Assembly (NCBI GenBank): GCA_003254905.1
Contig: QANU01098899.1
Span: 396,854-460,853 of the forward strand
Reading direction: 5' to 3'
DNA from: Nissolia schottii
Taxonomy: Eukaryota; Streptophyta; Magnoliopsida; Fabales; Fabaceae
Length of the DNA stretch: 64,000 bases
In this document: piece after piece, positions 13,348 to 25,359 of the stretch
How positions within the stretch are numbered: the stretch's first letter is position 1
How the letters are laid out: each line of letters starts with the position of its first letter
Position numbers and translations under genes: made by a program
Notes under the pieces: generated by a model
Databases searched by the model: none
Seen by the model: the letters and a program-made list of their open reading frames with translations, nothing else
Told to the model about the DNA's origin: nothing

Positions 13348-16300
13348 ATGATGGAAGATCTTCCAATTCCCCCTGGTTTCGCATCGCTAACGTCTTTCAT
13401 CTTGAAAAGGGGTGAGAAGGTTGAGGAAATTGATAAATCTACAACCTTTCTGAATGAATCTGAGCACGAGCAAGTCGACATGGACACTAAACGTGGGGCG
13501 CATCATATTTCTACATTTGACCAAATTTCTAGGCATCGACCATGGATACTCTTTGACCAGCGCAACCACAAACCTGATGAATCTCATACTAAGCATCTTC
13601 TTAAGGTTAGGCTGGGACTCTTGTAAATTTTTTTTTTTTTGGGTTAATCATTAGATTATGAATGATGTCAAACCAGAAAGGCACAGTCCAGTCTCAATGT
13701 GCAGACAATGGGTTTTGCTGCACCGTAAGTTCAATGCATTCATACTTAATACCCAGAATATAAAGCCTGAAACGAGATGCATGAACAAACGGACGGGAAT
13801 ATGATTGGATTTTAATGAGCTCAGAAAAATCGGTATTTCAGCTTGTTTAATATATTTGGGTTAAATTAATATGCAGAACCCTAAAATGTTTTGGGATTTT
13901 TATTTAGGTCCCTCTGTTTTATAAGTACTCAATTTAACCTAGTTTCAAATATATTTAGTTGTTTAGTAATGGCTATATGAAACATTAACGATTGGTATGT
14001 CCTTAACTGATGAGAAAACTGCAATGGTTGGAGTGGAAACTTTTCTGATTGTATATTGTTTTTGAAGTTTTGCATTGTTTTAGGACTCTATTCTACATGC
14101 AAATGGTCAATTTAAACTGTGTATGTGCTTGAGTCTGGTAGTATTGCTCAGGATTGCTGGACTTCTTAGATGTATTCAAGAATTAGATGTGAATTAGGCA
14201 CTATATAATTGCTGGTACTGTATACCTATGTGATTTCCGCTTGGATGACTCGATTAGCAAAATTTCCATGTGCTTTTATTGTGCATATTAACATTCAGTG
14301 ATTTCGCTAGTTGTTTCTACTCTGAGTATGAAGGAAAAATTAATTGTACTGGTTCAAACTTTTTTTCCAGGTTTGCCCTTCAAATGCTTGTCGTCCAAAA
14401 GGGACCATTCGTGGATGTCCAAACTGCAGTAATTGTCTGAAGGTAGGCATACCTTTCACTTTGCCTTCCACATTGTAACAAAACGACCACATCTTCTATA
14501 TTTTAGTTTTTGTTTGTTTATCAAAGTCTTGAAGCAGGTAACAGCAAGGTGGCATCCTGAGGATGCGAGGAGAGAAGTACTGGAAGAAGCTCCTGTTTTC
14601 AATCCAACAGAAGAGGTACCTACCACCTAAACATAATAGTATGCGTTAACATTTGTCTTTCCTTGTACAAGTCTAGTGATGTCTTTAAATGTGAATTCAT
14701 ACACTTGTTAAGTTTATGAAATGAACTTTTTCAGTAATTGTGTACATTATGAAGGAATTCAAGGACACCCTTAAATATATTGCAAGCATATGGTCTGGAG
14801 CGGAACCTTATGGAATTTGTCGTATTGTACCTCCTACTTGCTGGAAGCCACCTTGTTCGCTTGAGAAAAAGAACATATGGGAAGGGTCCGATTTTGTTTC
14901 TCAGATTCAGCGAATCGATGGACTCCAAGTTCAGCATGCACAAGAAACTGTGGCTAGTTCTTGTGAAAATTCAGAGGCTAAGAGAAGAAATGGCAAAGAA
15001 GTAGCTTTGGACTCTCAGCTTGGCAATACAAGCACTTGCAACATAAATGATCGGGATGTTGAAGACTGTGTGTCTGAACCTGGTCCTAAATTCAGTCTTG
15101 ACACATTTAAGAAATTTGCAGATGAATTCAAAATCCAGTACTTCAGTTACATGGGCAAGAATAAGATTGTGGGTTCTGGTTTAAATGTAGTTATAAAGCA
15201 ACAGAACTGGGAGCCATCTGTGGAGATTATTGAGGGTGAATATGGAAGGATTGTTCAAAATCCAACTGAAGAAATCGAGGTATACTGAAGAAAAATAAAT
15301 TGAAACATGCTATGCCTTCTATGTTTTTAGTCTTTTGACATACTGTTCAAATTCTAATTTATGTAATGCTGCCACCTTCTAGGTGCTTTGTGGTAACACT
15401 TCAGAGGCTGGAGTTTTTAGCAGTGGATTTCCAGCTGTTTCTGATCCTCTGGAGGAACACATTTGCACTGAATATTTGAAATCTGGATGGAACTTAAATA
15501 ACATACATTCACTGTCAGGCTCTCTTCTTTCTTTTGAAAGCTCTGAAGCTTTACGCAATTTTGCCCCTCGGATTCATATAGGAATGTGTTTTTCTCCACT
15601 TAACTGGGTAAGGTCATCTCTGTATTGCGTTCTACTTGCATGCGCATCACATCTTTCTTTCTAACATATCTTTAATTTCCTGTTTTTATCTGGGGCGTGG
15701 ACTTCAAAACAGAAAGTTGAAGAGCACCAGTTATGCTCATTATCATACATGCATTTGGGTGAGCCTAAAGTGTGGTACAGTGTCCCTGGAAACTATGCTG
15801 TCAACTTTGAAACAATTAGGAAGAAGTATTTCTCACGTCTGTATGAAGGACAGCCTGATGTTGATGATAATCTGGTGAGTAGTGATTTGACTGCTTGCTA
15901 TGAAGAGTTGTTTTTCTTTGGGAAGTGATAATGATTTATGTTGTTGAACACACTTTATTGCTCATATTTGTCGTAAGTTAAGCCCTTTCAATATGCATCT
16001 GTGCATGTTTTTCTGACAAATATCGTATTACTGGTTAGATGGATTCTGCTGACTCTGTTGGATTTGTTTATATACTAGTCTTAGTTTCACCCATTTTCAG
16101 TCATTATGTCCCAACTTTTGCCATTTGAGAAAGTGCTTGTTTCTTGCATGTTTTAATGCCATAGTTTCGAAATGTTTTTATATAAGCTAGTGAGTTTTGC
16201 ATTTCAATAATTTCATCGATCATACAAACTATGCTCAGCTCAGATGATCTTTCTTTGATTGCATTCTTTGGCCTCTTTAATGTAGTGTTTATAATTATAG

Positions 16301-17924
16301 TCATCAATTTCTGAAAGAGAGAATCAAGCCGAAAATGCTATTCTTCAACTTGTTCAATTCTAATTGTGTAAATAACTTTCTGTCAGCTGAAATATGAGGT
16401 CTATGTTTTTGTTTCAAAACACAAAAGGGGACTATTTGATATGTGAAACACTGAGGTCTTGAGATCAATATTATTATTTGGTGCAGATGATGCAATTATC
16501 CTGCTCCATGTTGAAGGCTGACGGTATACCTGTATATCGCTGTGTTCAGTATCCTCGCGAGTTTGTTCTTGTCTTTCCGAGAGCATACCATTCGGGATTT
16601 GATTGCGGTTTCAACTGTTCTGAAGCAGTAAGCTTTGCTCCTCTTGAGTGGCTGCTTCATGGACAGAATGTCGTAGAGCTATATTGTGAACAGAGAAGAA
16701 AGACATTAATTTCATATGATAAACTTTTGCTGGGAGCAGCAAGGGAAGCTGTGAGGGCAAAATGGGAAATTGATCTGTGTATGAAGAGCACGCCAGATAA
16801 ATTGACGTGCAAAGATGCCTATCATAGAAATGGGATCTTAGCAAAAGCTTTGGGAGTAAGTCCTTCAGACCTAAATCCTTGATATAATGCACTTGTTTAA
16901 GTCAACATCAAATCCTGCTGGTCATTAACATGCATTCAATCCTTTATCTTGAGAAATGAAAATTATGAAACGAGAATCAAGTTGCTTTATCATTTTAACA
17001 ATAAAACAAAGTTCTTTCACATTCCATGCTTAACATGCAATCTTATATATTTTTTCTCTCTCCTTTACGTAGTCTCGCATCAGGAGTGAAAGTATCAAGA
17101 GGGAATATCTCTGCAATTCTTTGAAATCGAAAAGAATGAGTGAAACTTTTGATGCCACTTGCAAAAGGGAATGCAGCATATGCCTGTGCGCTTTACATTT
17201 GTCCGCCGTAGGTTGTTCGTGTTCAGAAGACAAGTTCGCTTGTCTCAATCATGCAAAGCAGCTTTGTCCTTGCACTTGGAGCAACAAAATCCTCGTCTAC
17301 CGCTACGAGATCAGCGAGTTGAATGTTCTTTGTCAAGCTTTGGAAGGAAAGTTAAGTGCTGTCTACAAATGGGCCAAAGAGGATCTTGGACTAACCGTCG
17401 CCTCCAAGAGATCAAGACAACAAACCCCGGAAAACACAAGTTCTTCAGCCCCACCTCCTTCAGTAGACTTGAAGATGAAGGATGCTGCGTCCCAGTCAGT
17501 ACTGGGCACATACTCGAAGTGGAAGCAACGAAAATTGCAGGCAAAACCGAACACACCAGAAACAAAACAAAACGAAGTAGCATCCCAAGTCATAGGGGCT
17601 CGACGCGGCACTTATAGTTCCTTCAGCATTACGCCAAAAGTGAAGACAAGTTTACCTAAGCTGCCAACAATCTCTGATAAGTTGAAAGTAAAAGAGAAAA
17701 TGGTGGGGTGCAAATCTGCTGGCATCAAACCCGACATGAAGGCACGTGCCGCGGGTAAGTCAACAGTTTCAAACAAGGTAAAGGAGGGAGACCAGAAAGT
17801 ATCTACAGTTTCTTCTTCCATTACAAACTCACGTTACCTGTCTTTTCTACAAGAGAACACATTAATTGAAGTTTCATCTGATAGCACTAGCTCACCTCCG
17901 TCTTCAGAATCCGATGACGCATAA
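13348..17924 (+). CDS. JMJ19: JmjC-domain protein of the KDM5-like JMJ19 group
   Basis: Eight coding exons (13348-13605, 14371-14442, 14538-14615, 14755-15279, 15383-15607, 15713-15874, 16487-16855, 17073-17924) join in frame to 846 residues. The start follows an acceptor at 13345; the first ATG of ATGATG is used. Domain order is a Cys-rich [10 protein letters not shown] segment, JmjN ([20 protein letters not shown] and YGICRIVPP), JmjC from about residue 280 ([43 protein letters not shown]), then a C5HC2 zinc finger ([10 protein letters not shown] to CPCTW), then a low-complexity tail. There are no FYRN/FYRC domains, which separates it from JMJ14/15/16/18 and fits JMJ19. The usual iron-binding His of the HxE motif is Lys here (WKVEEH, codon at 15713), while the second His and the 2-oxoglutarate Lys are present. 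Histone demethylase activity is therefore doubtful; a chromatin-binding role is possible. Confidence 0.93.
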
Positions 17925-19275
17925 GTAGCTTTTGGCTCAAATTTTGTTCATTAGAGCCGTCAGTAGTGCGGGATAATCATATTTTCATGCAAAGAGAGAG
18001 CTGTGCTGGAATGGAATTTTGGACAACACATCCATCAATTGTTACGAATAATTGTATCGTTATATAATTACAAAGGGTGGCTTGCTATGCAAACTAAGGT
18101 TCTTTGGCAATAGCTAAGAATGGCCTTGTTGTCAGATGAGATAGAACCATTGGTTAATTTGCATCCTCACCTTTTCCTTACTTCTATATTTTGGTGTTCC
18201 TGTCTGTCTGCTACGGCACTCCACATAAAGCTGGTTTTCTCATTAGACGGTGGTAATAGTTGAATGAATGACTAATGAACATAAGAATCAGATAATGCTT
18301 TTTTCTTACAAATTATGTGTCTTTGGAGCCTGGGTTTTGGTTTATAACTTTTTAAGCCCGTATAAAACGTTCTTAGTTATTCTCATATTATTTTAATTTG
18401 TTCGAACTTGAGAATTTGATTAAAATAATTTAAATTGTATAATTTTGTTATTTAAGTCACGATACAAGTCTTTAAAATTTATAAGTCTTTTAACATAAGG
18501 ACTACGCAAACAAAATATTAAGCTACATCAGTTGTCGCTTACTGTAGGGGAATAATCGTTTCTTTTACGTTATTTCAGAAAGCTAATTTAAATACATAAC
18601 AAGCTAATCCAAACACAAAATCACAACGCTTTTAACGGAATTGAGTCTTATACAACAGTTACATACACTTCACCCGATAAGCGCTCACAATTCAGCATCG
18701 AACCATATCCTAGCAGTGCCACAACAAAATTCGTTAGGTCCACATTCATATATAGTCATCTTAGTTATTATGCTTTTTATTATCTGCCTTCAATGCCTGT
18801 TCTTATGAAATTGAAAATGTGTAAAAATAAATAAAATAATATATATACAGAAATGAAGACTGAAAGTTCAGTTACAGCAAATATCTACTAGCCTTCGTGG
18901 TCTTAATGGTTAAAGTTGAATGATACAACCATGACCACGGTTCAAATGCCGGTGCAAGAAGGAAAAACAAACAAAAAGTTACAGCAATATCTTACTTCCT
19001 GACAGTTCATTAATAATTGAAGCACAGAAACAGCTACAAAATCAGGCCCACGATGTCGGTAGGTGTGACATTTGCATCGCATAATTCGTATCCTTTTGGA
19101 CTTTAAAAAAAAAAAAAAAAAAACAAACAAACAAACATTCTGAATCCTAAGATGATACAGTCACAGAAGAACCCCTGAACCCCACTTGAAATTGGGTAGA
19201 TTCAATTTTCAATATAGGTAGAAAGAATGATTCAATGAACGAATAGAGAGATGCTCTAAGAATAACCTGACATAA
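17925..19275. other. Intergenic between two convergent genes
   Basis: This holds the 3' ends of the JmjC gene (plus) and the arabinose-5-phosphate isomerase gene (minus). Apart from a SINE-like insertion at 18891-18977 and a poly-A run near 19104-19123, nothing is recognised. Confidence 0.6.
18891..18977 (+). mobile_element. Short SINE-like or retroposed tRNA-like sequence
   Basis: The sequence begins GCCTTCGTGGTCTTAATGG (A-box-like) and has GGTTCAAATGC (B-box-like) about 45 bp further on, the layout of an RNA polymerase III internal promoter. It ends in an A-rich tail, GGAAAAACAAACAAAAA. GTTACAGCAAATATCT (18871) and GTTACAGCAATATCTT (18978) flank it, a near-perfect target duplication of about 16 bp, as left by LINE-driven retroposition. 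At about 87 bp it is little more than a tRNA-like head plus tail, shorter than usual plant SINEs. Confidence 0.6.
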
Positions 19276-21532
19276 TCACAACCCTGCTGAAACCAAACCA
19301 TGCAATGTGACAATCCCAATCAGGATACTGTCATCATTTATCACGGGCAAAAACTGGACTGGTGATGGAGGTGCTTCCATCTTCTTCATGGCCTCCACTG
19401 CCATAGCTTCTGGACCAATAATTCTTGGCTTCCTGACATCCAAAAAAGTGTCATCTCAAAATACTTCCCTATGGTTGTGGTATGATTTGCGAGCACCAAG
19501 CATCACATGTACAAATTCATTTTACAGAAGGTTCTAACAAAAGTTAAAATTGTCCACCCCTGACCAACAAACCCCCCACAAGAGCCAAAAACAAGACAAG
19601 AAAATATAAAAGGTTTCATGCCTTTCCTAATTTTGAGGGTGCAAAATCTAAAGAATAAACTTCTCAACAATTATAACCAACTTCTACAAAATGGTTATAG
19701 AATTGCATATTGAATGGATGGGCAGTCCCCTCTTACCTACTGCACATTTCCCCCACAGTGAGTTTGAAAATGGCCTCCCCACTAGCTTTGAGAGTTCGGC
19801 GCAGATCACCATCTGTAAATGTCCCAATCAGATGATGATCATCATCTATAACAAGCAGGCATCCACATCCTTTACTAGTCAGCTCCACAAGTTGATCCAT
19901 AATTAAATCTGATTCCCTGCAAATAGGAAGCTCATCCTCCTTCTTCATGAGATCTTTTACCTGCAAATGGTTATTATGCAACCACCAATTTATATCAGAC
20001 CATAAGCAATTACATGTCCTTATTATGAAGGAAAAAAGAAAAATGAAAAACAACAGTTACAAACTAGAATTCATTCCCAGTAACATGCGGCATAGTGAGC
20101 TTGTCCGTTGCCCCGCTACCTTATATGGTCAATGCACAGACAGGAAGCAAGAGCAAAGAGTTCAATGCAAACTCTGCATGCTTCACAGGTATCACTAGCG
20201 ATTTATTCAAAGACAAGCCTATTCCATAATAATCATGAATAGCACCAGAAAAGATTCTCTTTACCACTAAGAAGTATTATGAATCCAACAACTGATGATG
20301 GAAGCCTATTGGTCTCATTAAATCAACTGAATCCAGATTCTGCATATTTTAGATTCTGTATTTCATTTCTCACCTCATGGAAATATAGTTTTAGTCCCAC
20401 TCAGATCTCAGGAACACCATATTACCACTGATCTCAGTTCTCAATCTCATCCCTAACAACTGCAGCATCCCCAATAGCTAGCTACATTTCAACAGAGAAT
20501 CCAAAACCCTAGTACCTAAGAAAAACCTCCAGAACAGATACTCATAAGTCATAACCATGACAAGAGTTAGAATCCAAAAAGAAAAAAGAAAAAATTGCCA
20601 TCACCAAAAGATACACCACAGGCACCTAGGCAACAACTGATTCAAAGGCAAACAATTCTTAATCAATTTTTATGAAAAAACTCATTCTCTAATTAATTTA
20701 AGATACGGGTATCCATCCAAATTTTACCTGATCCCAACTAATCTTGCTCCAGCAGTATCCGACATAGCTTATATTTAATAATAAATTATTTCTAACTTAA
20801 AAAAAGCTAATATGGAACACACATTCATCAATTTTCTTCAAAAATCAAATAAATCCAATAAATTATGGAGTATGAACGCACCTTGAAGATAAGGCTCTTG
20901 CCGATCTTGCCGGCGGGATGGTTCCCGGCGTACTCCTCCTTGCTGAGGTTCCTGGCTCCCATGAGCGCGATCGCCACCGTGTCCCCGAACACCATCTGTA
21001 TCGCGGTGGAGGTCACCGGCGCCAGGTTGAACGGGCAGAGCTCCCTCTCCAGCGGCAGATGCACCGTCATGTCGCAGATCCCCTCGAGAGCGCTACCCTG
21101 GACGGAGGTGACGGCGATGAGGCGGGCGCCCTTCGCCCTGGCGCATGGGACGAGGCGGAGGAGCTCGTCGGTGGCGCCGGACTTGCTGAGGAGGACGAGG
21201 ATGTCGGCGGCGGAGAGGATCCCGATGTCGCCGTGGAGGGCGTCGATAGGGGAGAGGAATGCGGATCGGACGCCGAGGGAGACCAGAGTCTGGGAGATCT
21301 TGTTGGCGACGAAGCCGGATTTGCCGACGCCGGTGAAGAAGATGGTGCCGGAGGAGTGGAGGAGGGCGCGGGTGAAGGCTAGGGTTTGGGAGTGGTCCAT
21401 GCGGTCGAAGAAGAAGTTGAGGTGCTTCTGCTGCGTCCTGAAGAGGGTCTCGAGGGTGGTTTCGTCAATGTGGTCGTCCATAAAGGCCTGTTTGGGTGAA
21501 ACCCCATCTGGGAATGCAGCCAGAGAACCCAT
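19276..21532 (-). CDS. SETH3: Arabinose-5-phosphate isomerase (KdsD/SETH3 type)
   Basis: Three exons on the minus strand (21532-20882, 19960-19737, 19432-19276) join in frame to 343 residues, close to the plant enzyme's usual length. Residues about 40-200 form a sugar isomerase (SIS) domain with [30 protein letters not shown] and [16 protein letters not shown]. Two CBS domains follow: one with [20 protein letters not shown] and [10 protein letters not shown], and one in the last exon ending [14 protein letters not shown]. The enzyme interconverts ribulose-5-phosphate and arabinose-5-phosphate, the first step to Kdo, which plants need for the pectin rhamnogalacturonan II; loss of the Arabidopsis homologue affects pollen tubes. 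Exon 1 is clearly GC-rich compared with the later exons and with its surroundings. The start codon is the first ATG of the frame and gives the expected N-terminus. Confidence 0.95.
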
Positions 21533-22338
21533 TTCTTTTTCCCTTTTTGTTTTTCTTTCTTTGTTCTAAGTGAGAACGTGTTTTTGTGTTTGTGTTTGTG
21601 TGATGATTCAATTCAATGCAATGGTGGTGCTTTTAATTTTGAGAAGAAAGGAACATTTTGCTTTGCTGTGGCCTCTGTGATATTTTTTCCTTATTTGATG
21701 ATATGAGAGGTTCGTTGCGTTCCGTTCCGTTCATTTACGCGGTAACAAAACCGGGTGTCGGTGGCGGCCATTCTGCTCTGCGCCGTTAATTTGTTTTTTT
21801 TTGCAATTTGGTACTAAATATCGGGTTTAATTGAGAAAGATTTTTATTCTTTGCTGGTTATTTTCAACCCCGAAAAGCAAGCTTTGTACATTTTTCTTAA
21901 AACATTAGTGTTGTTTTTCAATAAAATAAGATATTCCACGTCATCTAATCCAAAAATATATATATCTATAAAATAAGATATAAGATATAACACGTCTACT
22001 CCAAAAATTAAGATGATTGGTTTTCACCACCGTAAACACTTTGGAGATCACATACATCGTGTACGGTGTTTTTTTTTTGTTAGGAACGAAAGTGTCATTT
22101 AAATATACATACACACACACACATTTTCGGTCTTTTGATTTGTTTTGTGAAATTCAGTGATTTTAAGTTAAGATTTGTGGATTGTTGTAGTGAGTGCCGA
22201 AAGGCCCATGTACAAATTGTTTTGGGCTTGCATTTTGAGGTCTACTATTTGTTTTTGTTCTGAAGGTCTAGTATTCAATTAGGTAACTCATTTCTCGCTA
22301 TTTTCGTTGATACCTTCAATTGTCACTTAAAAAATTTT
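21533..22338. other. Upstream region of the isomerase gene
   Basis: This is presumed 5' leader and promoter of the minus-strand isomerase gene. A short CA-rich microsatellite lies near 22110-22125. No other gene is seen. Confidence 0.5.
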
Positions 22339-22637
22339 GGGTTAATTAAGTTTTTAGTCCCTGTAATATAAAAAAGTTTGGTTTTAGTTCCTCATGGCAA
22401 GTTTTAGTCCCTGTAAAATGTAAAAATTTGATTTTGGCCCCTATGGACGGTTGGTGATAGAAGGTGATGACGTGTCAGTTAACCCGTCATGAGAGACCAT
22501 TTCTACATCACTGTCCATCAACAACTGTTCACAGGGACCAAAATCAAATTTTCACATTTTATAGGGACTAAAACTTACCATAAGGGGACTAAAACTAAAC
22601 TTTTTCATATTACAGAGACTAAAATTTTAATTAACCC
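22339..22637. mobile_element. MULE-type MITE, same family as 24184-25359
   Basis: This 299-bp element has long inverted ends beginning GGGTTAATTAAGTTTTTAGT, with repeated TTTTAGTCCCTGTAA-like words, and its two halves are almost entirely complementary. AAAAATTTT precedes it and AAAAATTTC follows, a 9-bp target duplication with one mismatch, as for Mutator-like elements. No coding sequence remains, so it is a non-autonomous deletion form. Confidence 0.85.
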
Positions 22638-24183
22638 AAAAATTTCCCTAACTTCTCTATTTTTTGTTCTGATATTAACAGAATATGGATAGCCCAATTT
22701 TTGACGAGTTCGGTTGAGTGGTGGATTTTTTTTTTTTTTTTTTTCCCCGGACAAGGAGGTACCAGTATCATAACTACTAGTAATAAGTTCAACTTATTTG
22801 GACAAATTATAAGATTAAATTTTATTTCATTACATGAGGACAATATTTTTTTAAAATATTTTCACAAGAGTTACTTTCGTAAATTAAATTTAAATCCTAC
22901 TCTTCCTTTTAAAAGGTTAAAAGATAGTTTATTGCATTAATTAATTTCTTGAGTGTAATGATAATTATGTTTAATTATACATTATAAATTAGGGTAAAAA
23001 ACACTGAACTACTATAATATAATCAAAATTAGGAAAAATAATTAATCTAAAATCGTAAGAAAACACAATTTTTGGGTTGAAGCTTTCTTTCATTATTAGT
23101 AGGTGTTATAGTTTTGTTTTAATATATATATTTAAAAAATTGATTATAGCACAAGAGGCAAGCAATGCATTCGACCATACAAAGTCTAAACGGTGCAACC
23201 CCACGTGCACACATGTCGCCAATGTCAGCTACAATGACAAGACACCTCGGGTCCCACCACAAAAGCTAGCAAAAATACAAAAGAGAAAGTTACATATTCC
23301 TAATTCCTAGTAATATACTCAAGTTAAGTGTCCGTGCTCCATTAAAAAAATTATTAATATTTAATAATGATGATTATCAATTACAACGTTTAATTATTAC
23401 TCCCTCTGTCATGATAGTTCATTTCATCTTTTTAGTTTTATTAGATACAATTATATTTAGATATATTACATTTCATCATGAACCAAAAAAAAGTATTACT
23501 TATTTTTTTTTTAAGTGAACTTGGTAATTTATCAAAACATTATTAACTAATTAATCACACACATATGGTTCCACGTGGCTTTGGAATGGCGTAATAGTAA
23601 AGGCCCTTGCTATCTTGTACCAAAGGAAAACAAAAAATCCTTCTCTCTTTTTTGGGCGAAATACTATAATTAAATAAATGGATGCACCATGAAATGAAAC
23701 ATTTTTTGTGTCACACATTAATGTACTAGTCCTAGCGAGTCAATATATGTGGTCCTTATTTTCATTTTGGGTTTACTATATAGTATATGTGGTCCATTAA
23801 TTTAGAGGTCCGATCCCTCTCCTTTCCGTACAAAGACACCTCAGTTTTGTGTTCAGTAATAATTTTATATAAATTAATATATTTTTCTCTTAAATTTGAA
23901 AGGAAAAAATATATATAATAATCCATGAGGATATGTCACATCGGTTAGGAAAGTACCAAGTTACTGACCGTGTAGTCTTGTAGTGCTAACGGAGATTCTG
24001 CTTGGGGTCCGCGTTATACATTATTCTTTCCTGCATGCAATGCCAATGGCTTATATGTACCACTTATAAAAGGAAACAAAAGTAAAATGATAATATGATA
24101 ATTATAATGAATAATTTCAAAACAAATGCGTTTACAAATATGAGATGTGAAATATGTAATTTTAAGTTTGTTCATTTTAATTA
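22638..24183. other. Intergenic, no gene seen
   Basis: AT-rich DNA between two related MULE elements. A Stowaway-like end (TACTCCCTCTGTCATGATA) lies near 23399 without a matching partner. Short frames here match nothing recognised. Confidence 0.5.
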
Positions 24184-25359
24184 GGGTTAATTAAGTTTTT
24201 AGCTATTGTAAAATTAAAAAGTTTGGTTTTAGTCCCTCAGTAAAAGTTGTAGTCCCTTAAAATTTGGAAGTTTAATTTTGGTCCCTATGAATGTTTGAGG
24301 GTTGACAGTGATGACGTGACAGTTAATATCGAGGACGTGGCATGCCATGTCAGCATAACTCGGGTTTAAATTTTTTACCCATTACCCGACCTGAAGTTTG
24401 GATCCGACCCAGATTCATTTACAAATTAAAAAAAATCCCTTTCCCCAATCTACCCCACCCCTTCCTTCCTCTCTCTCCCTCCCTCCGATTCCTCCCTCCT
24501 CTTCGCCCTCGCCTCCGCCATCGCCTTCATCCTCCACGTCGTGTTTGTGGTGGTCGTCGTGTTTGTTACCTACGAGCTTGTTGCGCGTCAAACTCCTCGC
24601 CTTCGATCTTCTCTCCCTCACCCAAACCCCTTCCTCTTCATTCTTGGACCCATTCCCCACCTTCTCCCGCAGGGGCATCCCTCTCTATTGCGCAGAAATC
24701 GTCGACACCGTCACCCTCCGCGACCACAAGCTCGCCAAGTTCCTCTGCTTCGCCGTCGACAACGGCACCTGCTGCCTTAATTCGCCGTACCTTGCGCGCC
24801 GCCGGAGCCCCGACAACATGCGCCTCATCGCGAAATCGGTGGCGCCATTCGTGGCGGCGGTTAGCGTTGGTGTTGTGGCGAGGGTGAGGGGCCGGATGAG
24901 CAGCTACAGGGGGAAGGTTCAGATCAGTGTGTCGGATGTCGTTGTGGAGAGGGACCCCAACGCCGAGGTGCTGCAGTGGCTCGATTGAGTCAACCTCGCC
25001 TGCAAGTGTTACAATGTTTTTCTTGCGTCGTCTTCTGCTGCCAGATCTGGGGAGGAGAGGGGTTGGGGAAGATGAGAGAAGAGGAGAGGAATTTGGGAAT
25101 TTCAATTTCATTTTTTTATTTTAAATTTTTTTTGCAACAGGTCGGGTCAAAATTGGGTGGGTGGGTACAATTTAAAATTTGTTGTTATGCTGACGTGGCA
25201 TGCCACGTCCGCGACGTTAACTGCCACGTCATCACCGTCAAGCCCAAACATTTACAGGGACTAAAATCAAACTTCCAAATTTTATAGGGACTAAAACTTT
25301 TACTGAAGGACCAAAACCAAACTTTTTAATTTTACAAGGGCTAAAAACTTAATTAGCCC
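24184..25359. mobile_element. Pack-MULE with captured STN1 sequence
   Basis: The element is 1176 bp long with inverted ends of about 200 bp (left 24184 to about 24392, right about 25140 to 25359). Its ends match the MITE at 22339 (GGGTTAATTAAGTTTTTAG, and words such as GGGACTAAAAC). TTTTAATTA stands immediately on both sides (24175-24183 and 25360-25368): a perfect 9-bp target duplication, the hallmark of Mutator-like elements. The inside is GC-rich, unlike the ends, and holds a host gene fragment instead of a transposase. It is a non-autonomous gene-carrying MULE. Confidence 0.9.
24587..25021 (+). pseudogene. STN1: Captured STN1 (CST complex OB-fold) fragment
   Basis: Read on the plus strand, the frame contains VKLLAFDLLSLTQTP, FSRRGIPLYCAEIVDTVTLR, ARVRGRMSSYRGKVQISVSD and VVVERDPNAEVLQWLD. 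These match plant STN1, the small OB-fold subunit of the CST telomere-capping complex, in order. The copy is damaged: about ten residues of the OB-fold core are missing between DNGT and SPYLARR, and a TGA follows QWLD where the family continues with a Cys, although VNLACKCYN is still readable behind it. Upstream (24440-24586) is a CT-rich, GC-rich stretch of unknown origin that could be a second capture. It is probably not a working STN1; the intact gene should be elsewhere in the genome. Confidence 0.8.

Noticed and set aside
20865-21569. Long plus-strand frame of 234 codons opposite the isomerase exon
   Set aside because: It is antisense to the GC-rich SIS-domain exon. The minus-strand product is a full, conserved enzyme, so this frame is a composition shadow.
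23399-23480. Stowaway-like MITE end (TACTCCCTCTGTC)
   Set aside because: Only one end is seen, with no inverted partner nearby. It is too short and common a phrase to call an element.
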